Position numbers and translations under genes: made by a program
Source of the DNA: Rhodospirillaceae bacterium SYSU D60007
GTDB taxonomy: Bacteria > Pseudomonadota > Alphaproteobacteria > Reyranellales > Reyranellaceae
Length of the DNA stretch: 64,000 bases
Direction of reading: 5' to 3'
Assembly (NCBI GenBank): GCA_003574685.1
Contig: QOCQ01000006.1
Span: 1-64,000 of the forward strand
In this document: in pieces, positions 1 to 8,481 of the stretch
How the letters are laid out: each line of letters starts with the position of its first letter
Numbering within the stretch: the first letter of the stretch is position 1
Notes under the pieces: generated by a model
The model's input: the letters and a program-made list of their open reading frames with translations, nothing else
What the model was told of the DNA's origin: nothing
The model's database searches: none

Positions 1-73
1 GTTTCCTAGCTTCGTTTCTTGTTAGTGGCGCGGCAAGGGAGCGGGGTTTGATGCGGGCTAGCATAGCATCGCT

Positions 74-904
74 GTGTCGAAACCGATGAGTGACGCTTCC
101 CACCGTTCCCCGCATCAGCCCGGCCGCGGCAAGACCGTGGCGCTGTTCGTCACCTGTCTGGTGGATCTGTTCCGGCCATCAATCGGTTTTGCTGCCGTGA
201 AGCTGCTGGAGGATGCCGGTTGCCGTGTCGTCGTACCGGAAGCGCAAACATGCTGCGGCCAGCCGGCCTACAATTCGGGTGATCGCCGCGATGCGCGGGC
301 GCTGGCAACGCAGGTGATCGCCGCGTTCGAGCGCTTTGACCACGTTGTCATTCCTTCCGGGTCATGCGGCGGTATGATCGCACATCACTTTCCGGCGCTG
401 TTCGATGACGATCCAGAGATGCGTGCCCGTGCCGAAGCGCTGGCCGGCAAGACTCACGAGCTGATCTCGTTCCTGGTCGATGTGCTGGGCCTCGAGCAGG
501 TGGCGGCGTGGTATGAGGGGACCGTGACCTATCACGATTCCTGCTCCGGCCTGCGCGAGCTCGGCATCAAAGCGCAGCCGCGCAAGCTGCTGGCGAGCGT
601 GGCCGGCCTGAAGCTGACGGAGATGCGCAATCCCGAAGTGTGCTGCGGCTTCGGCGGCACGTTCTGCGTCAAGTATCCGGCCATCTCCAACGCCATGCTG
701 GTCGACAAGACCGGCGACATTGCGACCACCGGCGCCGACACGCTGCTGGCCGGCGATCTTGGCTGCCTGATGAACATGGCGGGCAAGCTGCAGCGCGAGG
801 GCCGGACCGTGCAGGTGCGTCATGTCGCCGAAGTGCTGGCCGGCATGGGCGATATTCCCGCCATCGGCGAGGCCGCAGCGTCGCGCGCCCGGGCCGCGGA
901 GTAG
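74..904 (+). CDS. lutA: LutA, Fe-S subunit of L-lactate oxidation complex
   Basis: A 276-residue (Fe-S)-binding oxidoreductase subunit of the LutA/YkgE family. Two cysteine-rich CCG signatures are visible: CCGQPAYN near residue 60 and CCGFGGTFC near residue 190, the paired CCG-domain pattern of LutA, GlpC and heterodisulfide reductase relatives. LutABC oxidises L-lactate to pyruvate in the cytoplasm and feeds electrons to the respiratory chain. The first start is GTG at 74; an in-frame ATG at 86 is equally possible. lutB follows 7 bases after the stop, so the genes form one operon. No lactate permease or LutR-type regulator is visible in the window; sequence upstream is cut off after 73 bases. 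Confidence 0.9.
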   Translation: MSKPMSDASHRSPHQPGRGKTVALFVTCLVDLFRPSIGFAAVKLLEDAGCRVVVPEAQTCCGQPAYNSGDRRDARALATQVIAAFERFDHVVIPSGSCGGMIAHHFPALFDDDPEMRARAEALAGKTHELISFLVDVLGLEQVAAWYEGTVTYHDSCSGLRELGIKAQPRKLLASVAGLKLTEMRNPEVCCGFGGTFCVKYPAISNAMLVDKTGDIATTGADTLLAGDLGCLMNMAGKLQREGRTVQVRHVAEVLAGMGDIPAIGEAAASRARAAE

Positions 905-911
905 CACGGGC

Positions 912-2339
912 ATGCAGTCCACCGCCCACGCGTTCAAGGACAATGCCCGGCATGCGCTGGCCGACGGCAATCTCCAGCAGTCGCTGGCCATGCTCAAGGT
1001 CGGCTTCTCCGAGCGGCGGCGGCAGGCGGTCGAGCGGCTACCGGAATTCGAGGCGCTGCGCGACCGTGCGCGCGACATCAAGGATCATGCGCTGGCGAAC
1101 CTCGACTTCTATCTCGAGGCGTTCGAAGCGCGCGTGACCGCGCTCGGCGGCCAGGTGCACTGGGCGCCCGATGCCGCGGACGCGCGCCGCATCATCCTCG
1201 ACATTTGCCGGCGGGCCGGTGCGAAAACAGTCACCAAATCGAAGTCGATGATCGCCGAGGAGGTCGCGCTCAACGAGCATCTGGAGGCCAACGGTATCGA
1301 GCCGGTCGAGACGGATCTTGGCGAGTACATCATCCAGCTTCGCCACGAGCCGCCCAGCCACATCATCGCGCCGGCGGTGCATCTCACCAAGGACCAGGTC
1401 GCCGACACGTTCTTCGAGCATCATCGCAAGCTCGGGTTCAACCGGCGACTGACCGAGCGCAACGATCTCGTCGCCGAGGCGCGGCAGGTGCTGCGCCGGC
1501 GCTTCCAGGAAGCCGATGTCGGCATCACCGGCGCGAATTTCCTGATCGCGGAAACCGGCAGCTCGGTCCTGGTCACCAACGAGGGCAATGCCGATCTCAC
1601 CAACACGCTGCCGCGCGTGCATGTTGTCATCGCCAGCATCGAGAAGGTGATCCCTACGCTGGAAGATGCCGCCACGCTGCTGCGCGTGCTGGCACGCTCT
1701 GCCACCGGGCAGGAGTGGTCGAGCTACACCACCTTCAACACCGGCCCGCGGCGGGCGGACGACCCGGACGGACCCGTGGAATATCACGTGGTGCTGCTCG
1801 ACAACGGCCGCAGCAACGTGCTGGGAACCGAGATGCAGGCCATGCTGCGCTGTATCCGCTGCGGCGCCTGCATGAACCATTGCCCCGTCTATGGCGCGAT
1901 CGGCGGGCACGCCTATGGCTGGGTCTATCCGGGACCGATCGGCGCGGTGCTGACGCCGCAGCTCGTGGGTGTGGAAGAAGCGGGCAACCTCCCCAACGCC
2001 TCGACGTTCTGCGGTCGATGCGAGAGCGTGTGTCCTGTCCGCATTCCCTTGCCCGGCCTGATGCGTCACTGGCGCGAACGCGAGTTCGAGCGGCGCCTGA
2101 CGCCAGCGGCCGTGCGCCAAGGCCTGGCGCTCTGGGCCTTCCTTGCGCGCCGGCCATGGCTCTATCGGCTGGCGACTGGCCTTGCCAACCGCATGCTGGC
2201 GCTGCTGGGCCGTGGCGAGGGCCGCTACCGCTGGCTGCCGCTGGCCGGTGCCTGGACTCGCTACCGCGACTTTCCCGCACCGCAGCCGGGCGGCACGTTT
2301 CATGCCCAGTGGCGGGCACGCGGCGGGGCGCGGCAATGA
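912..2339 (+). CDS. lutB: LutB, iron-sulfur subunit of L-lactate oxidation complex
   Basis: A 475-residue LutB/YkgF protein. The N-terminal two thirds is the LUD domain; the C-terminal part carries two ferredoxin-like 4Fe-4S motifs, CIRCGACMNHCP near residue 315 and CGRCESVCP near residue 365. The open frame extends upstream to 822 inside lutA, but ATG at 912, after the lutA stop, fits family length and avoids a 90-base overlap. The stop overlaps the lutC start by four bases (ATGA), indicating translational coupling. The protein is expected to bridge electron flow between LutA and LutC. Confidence 0.92.
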   Translation: MQSTAHAFKDNARHALADGNLQQSLAMLKVGFSERRRQAVERLPEFEALRDRARDIKDHALANLDFYLEAFEARVTALGGQVHWAPDAADARRIILDICRRAGAKTVTKSKSMIAEEVALNEHLEANGIEPVETDLGEYIIQLRHEPPSHIIAPAVHLTKDQVADTFFEHHRKLGFNRRLTERNDLVAEARQVLRRRFQEADVGITGANFLIAETGSSVLVTNEGNADLTNTLPRVHVVIASIEKVIPTLEDAATLLRVLARSATGQEWSSYTTFNTGPRRADDPDGPVEYHVVLLDNGRSNVLGTEMQAMLRCIRCGACMNHCPVYGAIGGHAYGWVYPGPIGAVLTPQLVGVEEAGNLPNASTFCGRCESVCPVRIPLPGLMRHWREREFERRLTPAAVRQGLALWAFLARRPWLYRLATGLANRMLALLGRGEGRYRWLPLAGAWTRYRDFPAPQPGGTFHAQWRARGGARQ

Positions 2340-3007
2340 CCGCGCGCGCGCAGATGCTTGATGCGATCCGCCGCGCCAGCAAGCGCGGGCCGCTTGCCGG
2401 CGAAGCGCGCACCGCGCTCGAGGACCGCCTGCGGCAGCATCGTACAAACATCGTACCGGAGCGCACGGCGGGTTCGCAGGAGGATCGGATCCGGCAGTTC
2501 GAGCGCTGGGCCACGTTCAACCAGGCGAGCGTGGCGTGCATCTCCGCAAAGGAAGTGCCGGCCGCCGTCACGGACTATCTTGCGGCCAACAACCTGCCGG
2601 CGCGTGCGGTGATGGCGCCGGACAGCGCCCTGGACCGGTATGACTGGACGTCGCGCGGCATGCTGGAGCTGCGCCGCGGGCTGCCGCAGGATGCCGATCG
2701 CGTCGCAATTACCGGGGCGCTTGCCGGCGTTGCCGAAACCGGCACGCTGGTCTTCGTCTCGGGGCCGGAACATCCGACATCGCTCAACCTGCTGCCGGAG
2801 ACGCATATCGTCATCCTGCGCGAGCGCGATGTCGTGGGGCCGCTGGAAGACGTCTTCGCCCGCCTGCGGGCGCGTTACGGTGAGGGAGCCATGCCGCGCA
2901 CCGTCAATACCGTCACCGGACCGTCCCGTACCGGCGATATCGAGCAGCAGCTCGAGCTCGGCGCGCATGGTCCGCGCCGCATGCACATCCTGCTGGTCGG
3001 CGACTGA
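2336..3007 (+). CDS. lutC: LutC, LUD-domain subunit of L-lactate oxidation complex
   Basis: A 223-residue LutC/YkgG-type protein made of a single LUD domain (middle section with GALAGVAETGTLVF and a conserved TSLNLLPETHIVIL segment). It completes the LutABC set. The start ATG at 2336 overlaps the lutB stop (ATGA). The reading frame is open back to 1205, but that extension only shadows lutB in another frame. The following methyltransferase begins 9 bases after the stop and may be cotranscribed. Confidence 0.9.
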   Translation: MTARAQMLDAIRRASKRGPLAGEARTALEDRLRQHRTNIVPERTAGSQEDRIRQFERWATFNQASVACISAKEVPAAVTDYLAANNLPARAVMAPDSALDRYDWTSRGMLELRRGLPQDADRVAITGALAGVAETGTLVFVSGPEHPTSLNLLPETHIVILRERDVVGPLEDVFARLRARYGEGAMPRTVNTVTGPSRTGDIEQQLELGAHGPRRMHILLVGD

Positions 3008-3015
3008 GTGGCAGC

Positions 3016-3759
3016 GTGATGGACGAGCGGGCGCAAATCAGGGTCGTCGGGACCAGCGCCGCGCAGCAGATCGATGCGCTTCTGGAAACGGTCAGCCGCG
3101 CATGCGCAGGACGCCGGTCCGTGTCGGTGCTGCAGGTGGGCGCGCGTATCGCGCCGGTCAACAAGGCGGAGCGCAACTGGCGGCATCTGGCCGAAGGCAG
3201 GTTTGGTTCGCGCACGCGCTTCACCGGTCTTGACGTCGAGGCCGGCGACAATGTCGATCTGGTTTGCGACATCTGCGGTGATCCCGCGGCGCTGGGCCAG
3301 GCGCTGGGGCACAGCCGATTCGAGCTGATCGTCTGTGAGCATGTGCTTGAGCATGTTCGCGTGCCGTGGCGCGCCGCAGACGCGATGCGCTCGCTCCTGG
3401 CGCCAGGCGGCCATCTGTTCGTGGCCGTGCCATGGGCGTACCCCCATCATGCGCGTCCCGACGACTACTGGCGCATGTCGTTCGCGGGCGTGGCGCTCCT
3501 GCTCGAACCGCTGGAGATCGTGAACCTGTTCTATACCGGGACTGCTGCGGGACTCGACGTGGCCTATCGCGTCACGCGCGGCGATGCCGTGGAGCTGTCA
3601 CCGGCCATCGGCGCTGTCGAGCAGGGCCTGTTCCAGCTCACGCTCGACCATGCCGACAACAAGGACCTGCTGGAGCAGCAGCCCGGGCAGCGCCTGCCGC
3701 TGTCACGCGAATACATGCCGGCCATGCTGGTCAACGTCATCGCCCGCAAGCCCTATTAA
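3016..3759 (+). CDS. class I SAM-dependent methyltransferase
   Basis: A 247-residue protein with a class I methyltransferase fold: VLQVGAR near residue 40 as motif I, TGLDVEAG as the acidic second strand, FELIVCEHVLEHV as the post-II/motif III region typical of type 11 methyltransferases, and LAPGGHLFVAVPW as the final conserved strand. The substrate cannot be inferred. It starts at GTG 3016 or ATG 3019, 9 bases after lutC, so it may be the fourth gene of the lut transcript. A palindromic element follows the stop and could end transcription. Confidence 0.7.
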   Translation: MMDERAQIRVVGTSAAQQIDALLETVSRACAGRRSVSVLQVGARIAPVNKAERNWRHLAEGRFGSRTRFTGLDVEAGDNVDLVCDICGDPAALGQALGHSRFELIVCEHVLEHVRVPWRAADAMRSLLAPGGHLFVAVPWAYPHHARPDDYWRMSFAGVALLLEPLEIVNLFYTGTAAGLDVAYRVTRGDAVELSPAIGAVEQGLFQLTLDHADNKDLLEQQPGQRLPLSREYMPAMLVNVIARKPY

Positions 3760-3764
3760 CAAAA

Positions 3765-3785
3765 CCTTCCCCCTCCGGGGGAAGG
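3765..3785. repeat. short GC-rich palindrome, family A half-element
   Basis: A 21-base perfect hairpin, CCTTCCCCC-TCC-GGGGGAAGG, directly after the methyltransferase gene. The same arms border the two long family A elements at 11293 and 13088, and related hairpins occur at 28246 and 61730. It lies at a gene end and could act as a transcription terminator or a small REP-like element. Confidence 0.7.
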
Positions 3786-3834
3786 CCTATGAATGTCTTG
3801 ATTTCCACCGGGGGATCGTCGAATCCAAATCGCC

Positions 3835-4692
3835 ATGGCCGCCCGGTTTTCTATGCGTGCGATTCTGCTCGCCGTTCTCGCGGCGTTGCTGGCGCTGGCG
3901 CCTGCCGTTGTGGCGGCGCAGGCGCAGCAGCCGCGTCCACGCCCGGCCGCCAAGCCGAAGGCGGGACAGAAGCCGCCCGCCCCGCCGCCGGCGCCGAAGG
4001 TGACCGTGGTAACGGAGGGCAAGTTTCCCCCATTCAACATGCTCGATGCGCAGGGCAAGCCGGCCGGCTTCGAGGTCGATCTCGCAAGCGCCATCTGCCA
4101 GCGCGCCAAACTCGACTGTCGTATCGTGGTGGCGCCGTGGGACGACATCATCCCGGGCCTGCTCGACAAACGGTATGACATCGCGGTCGCCTCGCTGCAC
4201 ATGACGCGCGAGCGGCGCCGGCACATTGCCTTCAGCCGGCGCTACTACACGCCGCCGGCAGCGTTCGTGACGGTCAAGGGTGACTTGCCCGCTGACGGCG
4301 CCCCGGCCCTGCTGCGCGGGAAGACCGTGGGCGTGCAGAACGGCACCACGTTCACCGATTACCTGGAGCGCGCCTTCCGCAAGACCATCAAGATGCGCCG
4401 GTTCGGCACGGCGGAAGAGGCGCGTGCCGAGCTGGCGGGCGGCAAGATCGACGCCGTGCTGGGCGACAAGGTGGCGCTATGGCAGTGGCTCGAATCGCCC
4501 CAGGGCGCCTGCTGTGCCTTCTTCGGGCAGGACATCAAGGATACCCGCACCCTCGGGGAAGGCGTTGGCGCTGGCTTCCGCAAGGAGGACACGAAGCTGC
4601 GCCAGGCCTTCAACCAGGCGCTTGCCGACATGCTCACCGACGGCGCCTACCGCAAGATCGCCGAGCGCTACTTTCCGTTTCCCGTTTATTGA
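3835..4692 (+). CDS. periplasmic solute-binding protein, family 3
   Basis: A 285-residue extracellular solute-binding protein of the amino-acid type (SBP family 3). A hydrophobic signal peptide (about residues 7-28, ending near AQAQ) is followed by a proline/lysine-rich linker (about 30-54) and the bilobal domain, with the FPPFNMLDAQGKPAGFEVDLA signature near residue 64 and the DAVLGD hinge segment in the C-lobe. ATG at 3853 is an alternative start with a better-shaped signal peptide. No permease or ATPase lies next to it, so it is an orphan binding protein that may serve a transporter elsewhere or a sensor role. Confidence 0.85.
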   Translation: MAARFSMRAILLAVLAALLALAPAVVAAQAQQPRPRPAAKPKAGQKPPAPPPAPKVTVVTEGKFPPFNMLDAQGKPAGFEVDLASAICQRAKLDCRIVVAPWDDIIPGLLDKRYDIAVASLHMTRERRRHIAFSRRYYTPPAAFVTVKGDLPADGAPALLRGKTVGVQNGTTFTDYLERAFRKTIKMRRFGTAEEARAELAGGKIDAVLGDKVALWQWLESPQGACCAFFGQDIKDTRTLGEGVGAGFRKEDTKLRQAFNQALADMLTDGAYRKIAERYFPFPVY

Positions 4693-4804
4693 CCTGCCGT
4701 TACCCGGGGAACGTCGGATCGTGGCCGGCGTTGGACATATCAGCGTCACGATTGCGATCGAGCGTTGTCATTCCTGAGTTCAAGGCGCCAATCCGGAGGG
4801 CACC

Positions 4805-5167
4805 ATGAGGTTTGTCTGGTCAATCCCGCTGACGTTTGCGCTGGCGATCGCCGGCTCGAGCCTTGCGCAGGCCCAGCAGCGCTATCCGGCCCAGTTCGCC
4901 AATCAATGGAGCAATTCCTGCCAGGAATCGTGCAAGGGCAACACGCTCTACAAGGACCGTGCAGGTATCTGCCCTTCATATTGCACCTGTGTGCTGGAAG
5001 AGGTCCAGGCGAAGGTGCCGCTCGAAGTCGCCATACAGGCCGACAAGGATCTGGCTGCCAAGAAGAACGACACCGAAGCGGTGAAGAAGGTGAACGAGGC
5101 CACGCTTGCCTGTCAGTCCCGCTTCCAGGCGCAGAAGCCGGCCGGCCAGTCGAAAATGAAGCGCTAG
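4805..5167 (+). CDS. small cysteine-containing secreted protein
   Basis: A 120-residue protein not matched to any family I recognise. A clear signal peptide covers residues 1-23 (cleavage likely after AQA). The mature part holds six cysteines, five in two clusters (SCQESC and CPSYCTC) and one near the C-terminus, suggesting periplasmic disulfides. A good ribosome-binding site (GGAGG) precedes ATG 4805. It ends 4 bases before the convergent stop of the next gene. Confidence 0.65.
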   Translation: MRFVWSIPLTFALAIAGSSLAQAQQRYPAQFANQWSNSCQESCKGNTLYKDRAGICPSYCTCVLEEVQAKVPLEVAIQADKDLAAKKNDTEAVKKVNEATLACQSRFQAQKPAGQSKMKR

Positions 5168-5170
5168 GCG

Positions 5171-5833
5171 TCAGTACTTGGCCGCGCGCCGGGGATCGGG
5201 CGCGGCGTATTCCAGCATCTGCCCGGCCTTCACTTCCATCGCATCGCGCCGCCGCAGGCGGCGCGCCTGCATTGGCGTGATCAGACGATAGTGGCGGCAC
5301 TGGTCGACCATGTCCGCTACGTCGAAGCAATTGTCGTCGCGGCCGACCCATAGTTGGGGGTCCAGACGGCTGAGATCATAGGCGCGCGACCAGGTGCGCA
5401 GCGTCTTGCGATCCTTCAGCACGTACTCGTGGAAGTAGGTCAGCGCCAGCTCGCGCAGCGACCGGTGAATGGGATCGCGCCAGCGCAGCCAGACATGGTT
5501 GCTCTTGGAGATGGCGCCCCAGCAGCCGCCGCGCCGGAACAGCGCCACCACATGGTCGTCGTCGCGCGCATCAGCCTGCAGGTCCATCAGCAGCGGCGGT
5601 TCGCCCGCGATCCAGAGCGCGCAGGCCGCCACGAAGGCGCCCTCCAGGCAATGGGCGTGACCCTGCACCAGCGTCTGGCGCACCGACAGCGCCGTATCCC
5701 CCTGCAGCTCGAAGTTCGTCGGCAGCGCCGTCACGAAATCCTGGATGCGCTCCGGCGTGCGCAGCCTTTTCAGCGTCCGGTATTGCGAGGGGGAAAGGCC
5801 AAGCTGCCCGGCCGTCGGCACACGCACACGCAT
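5171..5833 (-). CDS. transglutaminase-like conserved hypothetical protein
   Basis: About 220 residues from ATG 5833; the frame is open to 5911, but that extension is unlike the rest. Segments GHAHCLEGAFVAACAL and DDHVVALF, followed by an Asn/His-containing KSNHVWLRW stretch, resemble the Cys-His-(Asp) layout of transglutaminase-like cysteine peptidase folds. The match is by eye and no specific family is claimed. There is no signal peptide, so it is likely cytoplasmic. It faces the small secreted protein gene (stops 4 bases apart). Upstream lies the boundary with the less GC-rich cassette. Confidence 0.5.
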   Translation of the reverse strand: MRVRVPTAGQLGLSPSQYRTLKRLRTPERIQDFVTALPTNFELQGDTALSVRQTLVQGHAHCLEGAFVAACALWIAGEPPLLMDLQADARDDDHVVALFRRGGCWGAISKSNHVWLRWRDPIHRSLRELALTYFHEYVLKDRKTLRTWSRAYDLSRLDPQLWVGRDDNCFDVADMVDQCRHYRLITPMQARRLRRRDAMEVKAGQMLEYAAPDPRRAAKY

Positions 5834-6041
5834 CCCGCCATCCTGCGGCGAATCCGGCCCGAACCCAATAGCGGGTTGCCCACAACCACCACCAGTCAGA
5901 GCTGGAATCATGATTCTGGGATGGAGGGGCTCAGGGGAAGGGAAGGCTGATCGAACACGACGTTCGTTTCTGACAATTTGGTGAGCTCTAAATCATCTGA
6001 AGTTGGCCACGTGATCGCCGCGTCAGGGACGAGACGTCGAC

Positions 6042-7895
6042 TCATGCGTCGTCGCTCATGAGTTTTCTCAGACGAGCCCAGCTTTCTTCCGGAAGTTGCT
6101 TGATGATCTTAACCAGCTTTTCATCACCGCTTGCGACGACAAGTCGGCGAACGGACTCGGCCATTTTTTCACCTTCTTGGACGTCCTGCTCGTCGATGTC
6201 CATGCCGCGGACAATTGCACCAGTCCTAAGGGCTTCGTCGAGGGTCAACACGAAGTCTGTACCAAACTTTTGGCCACAATGCTCACACGTGGTTGCGCTC
6301 ATTGGATTTAAACCACCGCACTTGGCGCACGGCTTGAAGCGTGCGGGAGACGTTGGGAATTCATGTCCGCAAACGTCACAAGTTTTGGCACCGAGGGGCG
6401 CCTCGGAGGTGCATATCGGGCATTTTTTGGTCTTCGGTGGCCCGCTATCCTGGCGAGCGTGAGGTGACATCTCTTCTTCGATTCGCCTTGCATAGGCTTC
6501 CAAGGTGTTAAACGAAGGCATAATGACATAAGCTCGTGTATCATCATCAGGACCATTCGTCCGCACAACGCGACCGATGGCCTGGCGGAATGCAAGCTCA
6601 GTAAGTGCATTCGGCAGGTAAATCAGCACGCGCAATCGGGCGATATCAACACCTTCTGAAATCATTGCGACCGAAACGATCCAGCGCTTGTCCGTATACC
6701 TAAAACTCTCGATTCGATTTTCGACATTGGGTAGCTGACTGTGAACAAGCGTTGGGCGCTCGCCTTCCATTTTCTCGATCAGGTCGACCATGTACTCTGC
6801 CATCTCGATCGAGGGCGCGATTACTAGCCCCCCGGCGTTCGGCATTCTGTGCCTTAGATCGTTGAGCTTGTTGGTCGCCCAATCCACCATTGTTCCTTGA
6901 TAGCCATCTGTTCGCGGCGTCGTCCTATCCGCTGCGTACTGTGGGGCACATGCCAGCCTATAGAAGTCTAGAGAACGCTGAAGTGCTGGCAGGCGGGCAA
7001 GTGCTGGCGAAAGTTTGGCGGGCTGTTTGCTTGTGACGACGACTTGCTCTCCGTCTTCTAAGTCGATTGTGAATTTGCCCTCATGACGGTGGAACGTAGC
7101 GGGTCGGCAATACGACAAGTCCACTGCTTCGCCGTAGGTGAGCGTATACGTTCCCTCCTCGGGATGATCGATGGCTCCTACATCATCATATGCAAGCCAA
7201 ACGGATTTTTTTCCGTCGGATCGTATTGGCGTTCCAGTCAAAACGATCACATACTTTGCCTCAGCAAATGCTGAACCGGCTCCGCTTCCCCACGCGGCTT
7301 CTACGGCGGCATGATGGTGCTCGTCACAAATTACCATCACGCGGGATGATCGACAGACGGCTTGGAATGCGTCCTGCAAACCTTGAACAGCGGCCCATGT
7401 TGCACAAACATCGTAGTCGATCTTATCGTCATCACCTCCCGTCACCTTTCCCATGAAACGCCCAGTGACCAGCTTGAAGTCCTTAGCCCATTGCCGCACC
7501 ACTTCCACCCTAGGCGCGATGACAATGACGCGGTCTATATGGCCCGCCGCGACAAGTTCCTTCGCGATTGAACAAGCGGCGATAGTCTTCCCTGCCCCTG
7601 GAGCTGCATTTATCAGGAAGTGCTTGTCCTTGGCTTCGTCGATGAGCCAAGACTTAGCCTTTTTGATTGCTTCCGCTTGCCACGGACGAAGCATCATGAT
7701 CTTTCCTCCTTTGGTCAGATTGCAAGTGCTGCACAGGGCTTGACCATTTAACAGAACGGTCGCTCGCGACCGATGGAACGGGACGATGTGGTCGGCGTGA
7801 AACGAGCGATTGAGACGCTCTCCGCAGATCGCACATCTTCCGCCGCTTACTAGCGCGAGAATGAGTCGCTGGCGCCACGAGAACGCTCGCCTCAC
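6042..7895 (-). CDS. HNH endonuclease-SF2 helicase fusion protein
   Basis: From a GTG at 7895 that overlaps the upstream stop (GTGA) this frame encodes 617 residues. Residues 18-65 form an HNH domain: zinc cysteines C21, C24, C55, C58, the H33-x-D35-H36 pair, N50 and N59. The rest is an SF2 helicase: Walker A APGAGKT at 98-104, DEHH box at 191-194, TGTP motif, and the motif VI arginine patch QAIGRVVRT. The C-terminus carries two CxxC zinc ribbons and a short helical tail. A near-perfect Shine-Dalgarno (7705-7712) precedes in-frame ATG 7697, so a 551-residue helicase-only product is likely too. The frame is open upstream to 8282, overlapping the HTH gene. Helicases of this layout are frequent in phages; role here unknown. 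Confidence 0.8.
   Translation of the reverse strand: MRRAFSWRQRLILALVSGGRCAICGERLNRSFHADHIVPFHRSRATVLLNGQALCSTCNLTKGGKIMMLRPWQAEAIKKAKSWLIDEAKDKHFLINAAPGAGKTIAACSIAKELVAAGHIDRVIVIAPRVEVVRQWAKDFKLVTGRFMGKVTGGDDDKIDYDVCATWAAVQGLQDAFQAVCRSSRVMVICDEHHHAAVEAAWGSGAGSAFAEAKYVIVLTGTPIRSDGKKSVWLAYDDVGAIDHPEEGTYTLTYGEAVDLSYCRPATFHRHEGKFTIDLEDGEQVVVTSKQPAKLSPALARLPALQRSLDFYRLACAPQYAADRTTPRTDGYQGTMVDWATNKLNDLRHRMPNAGGLVIAPSIEMAEYMVDLIEKMEGERPTLVHSQLPNVENRIESFRYTDKRWIVSVAMISEGVDIARLRVLIYLPNALTELAFRQAIGRVVRTNGPDDDTRAYVIMPSFNTLEAYARRIEEEMSPHARQDSGPPKTKKCPICTSEAPLGAKTCDVCGHEFPTSPARFKPCAKCGGLNPMSATTCEHCGQKFGTDFVLTLDEALRTGAIVRGMDIDEQDVQEGEKMAESVRRLVVASGDEKLVKIIKQLPEESWARLRKLMSDDA
7705..7712 (-). promoter_or_regulatory. 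strong internal Shine-Dalgarno before helicase ATG
   Basis: On the minus strand AAAGGAGG lies 7 bases before ATG ATG at 7697. It falls inside the HNH-helicase frame, where it encodes the Lys-Gly-Gly that closes the HNH domain. It would start translation exactly at the beginning of the helicase domain (MMLRPWQAEA). It is stronger than any site near the GTG at 7895. Confidence 0.7.
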
Positions 7896-8167
7896 CGGCT
7901 CACCCGATACTCCGTCAACATGATCTCCCGAATCGGCAAGTTCGGCGGAGGTTTCAGGACCGCATGCTGATTGACACGCACCATCGCGGCCGCGTACGGC
8001 ACCTTGCGTTGTTGCACACGCCAGCCTTGAGCACGTAATTCGTGGACCACGTCCGGAAGATTGGAAACGCCATACAGAACCAGGGCTTCCAATCGGGTCA
8101 ATGGACTCCCCGCTACAAGATGCTCCCGCGCTGCGATTGCAAGTCCAGTACTGTTCACACTTGGCAT
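7892..8167 (-). CDS. small helix-turn-helix protein (HTH_39-like)
   Basis: A 91-residue basic protein. Residues about 10-55 (LVAGSPLTRLEALVLYGVSN, then LPDVVHELRAQGWRVQQR) match the winged HTH layout of the small phage/prophage HTH family (Pfam HTH_39-like), in which a leucine-rich helix is followed by a recognition helix and a GW turn. Its ATG shares one base with the stop of the upstream gene (TAATG) and its TGA overlaps the GTG of the helicase gene, so all three are translationally coupled. It could be a repressor or replication accessory protein; the family call is from memory. Confidence 0.65.
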   Translation of the reverse strand: MPSVNSTGLAIAAREHLVAGSPLTRLEALVLYGVSNLPDVVHELRAQGWRVQQRKVPYAAAMVRVNQHAVLKPPPNLPIREIMLTEYRVSR

Positions 8168-8481
8168 TAGTGCCCCAACAAGCTTCTAAAGAAGATAGGG
8201 ACGGCTTCCGGCATGTCAGAGCCGAGTTCGTCAGAGTGATATCCTCGCCGCGTCTCATGGTCGAGGATGCGCCATCCCCCATCCGTCATCGCCCTGTCGA
8301 CTTCGAGAGAGGTAAAGGCCCGACTGGGACGTGGCCGGCCAAATTCAGCTAATTCATCGACCGGTGTTGTATATGCGCGGATAATGGCATGGGCGAGTTT
8401 CAGTAGCTCGCTCGATGACGCCTCAATCCCTGAGGCGCGAAGTTCGCGGAAGACCCTCCGAAATATGTCGCGTTTTGCCAT
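8167..8481 (-). CDS. hypothetical protein, first gene of helicase cassette
   Basis: A 104-residue protein of unknown function. The N-terminal 40 residues are charged and probably helical (RDIFRRVFRELRASGIEASS); the rest is mixed. No known motif is seen. It is retained because it abuts the HTH gene with a one-base overlap and shares its lower-GC base use. A second frame on the same strand (8423-8692) overlaps its start and is probably not a gene. Confidence 0.5.
   Translation of the reverse strand: MAKRDIFRRVFRELRASGIEASSSELLKLAHAIIRAYTTPVDELAEFGRPRPSRAFTSLEVDRAMTDGGWRILDHETRRGYHSDELGSDMPEAVPIFFRSLLGH

Noticed and set aside
822-911. Upstream extension of lutB
   Set aside because: Lies in the lutA frame shadow; family starts at ATG 912.
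5920-5965. Possible att repeat of the tRNA-Ala 3' end
   Set aside because: Only scattered similarity to the tRNA end (GATCGAAC); no continuous match.
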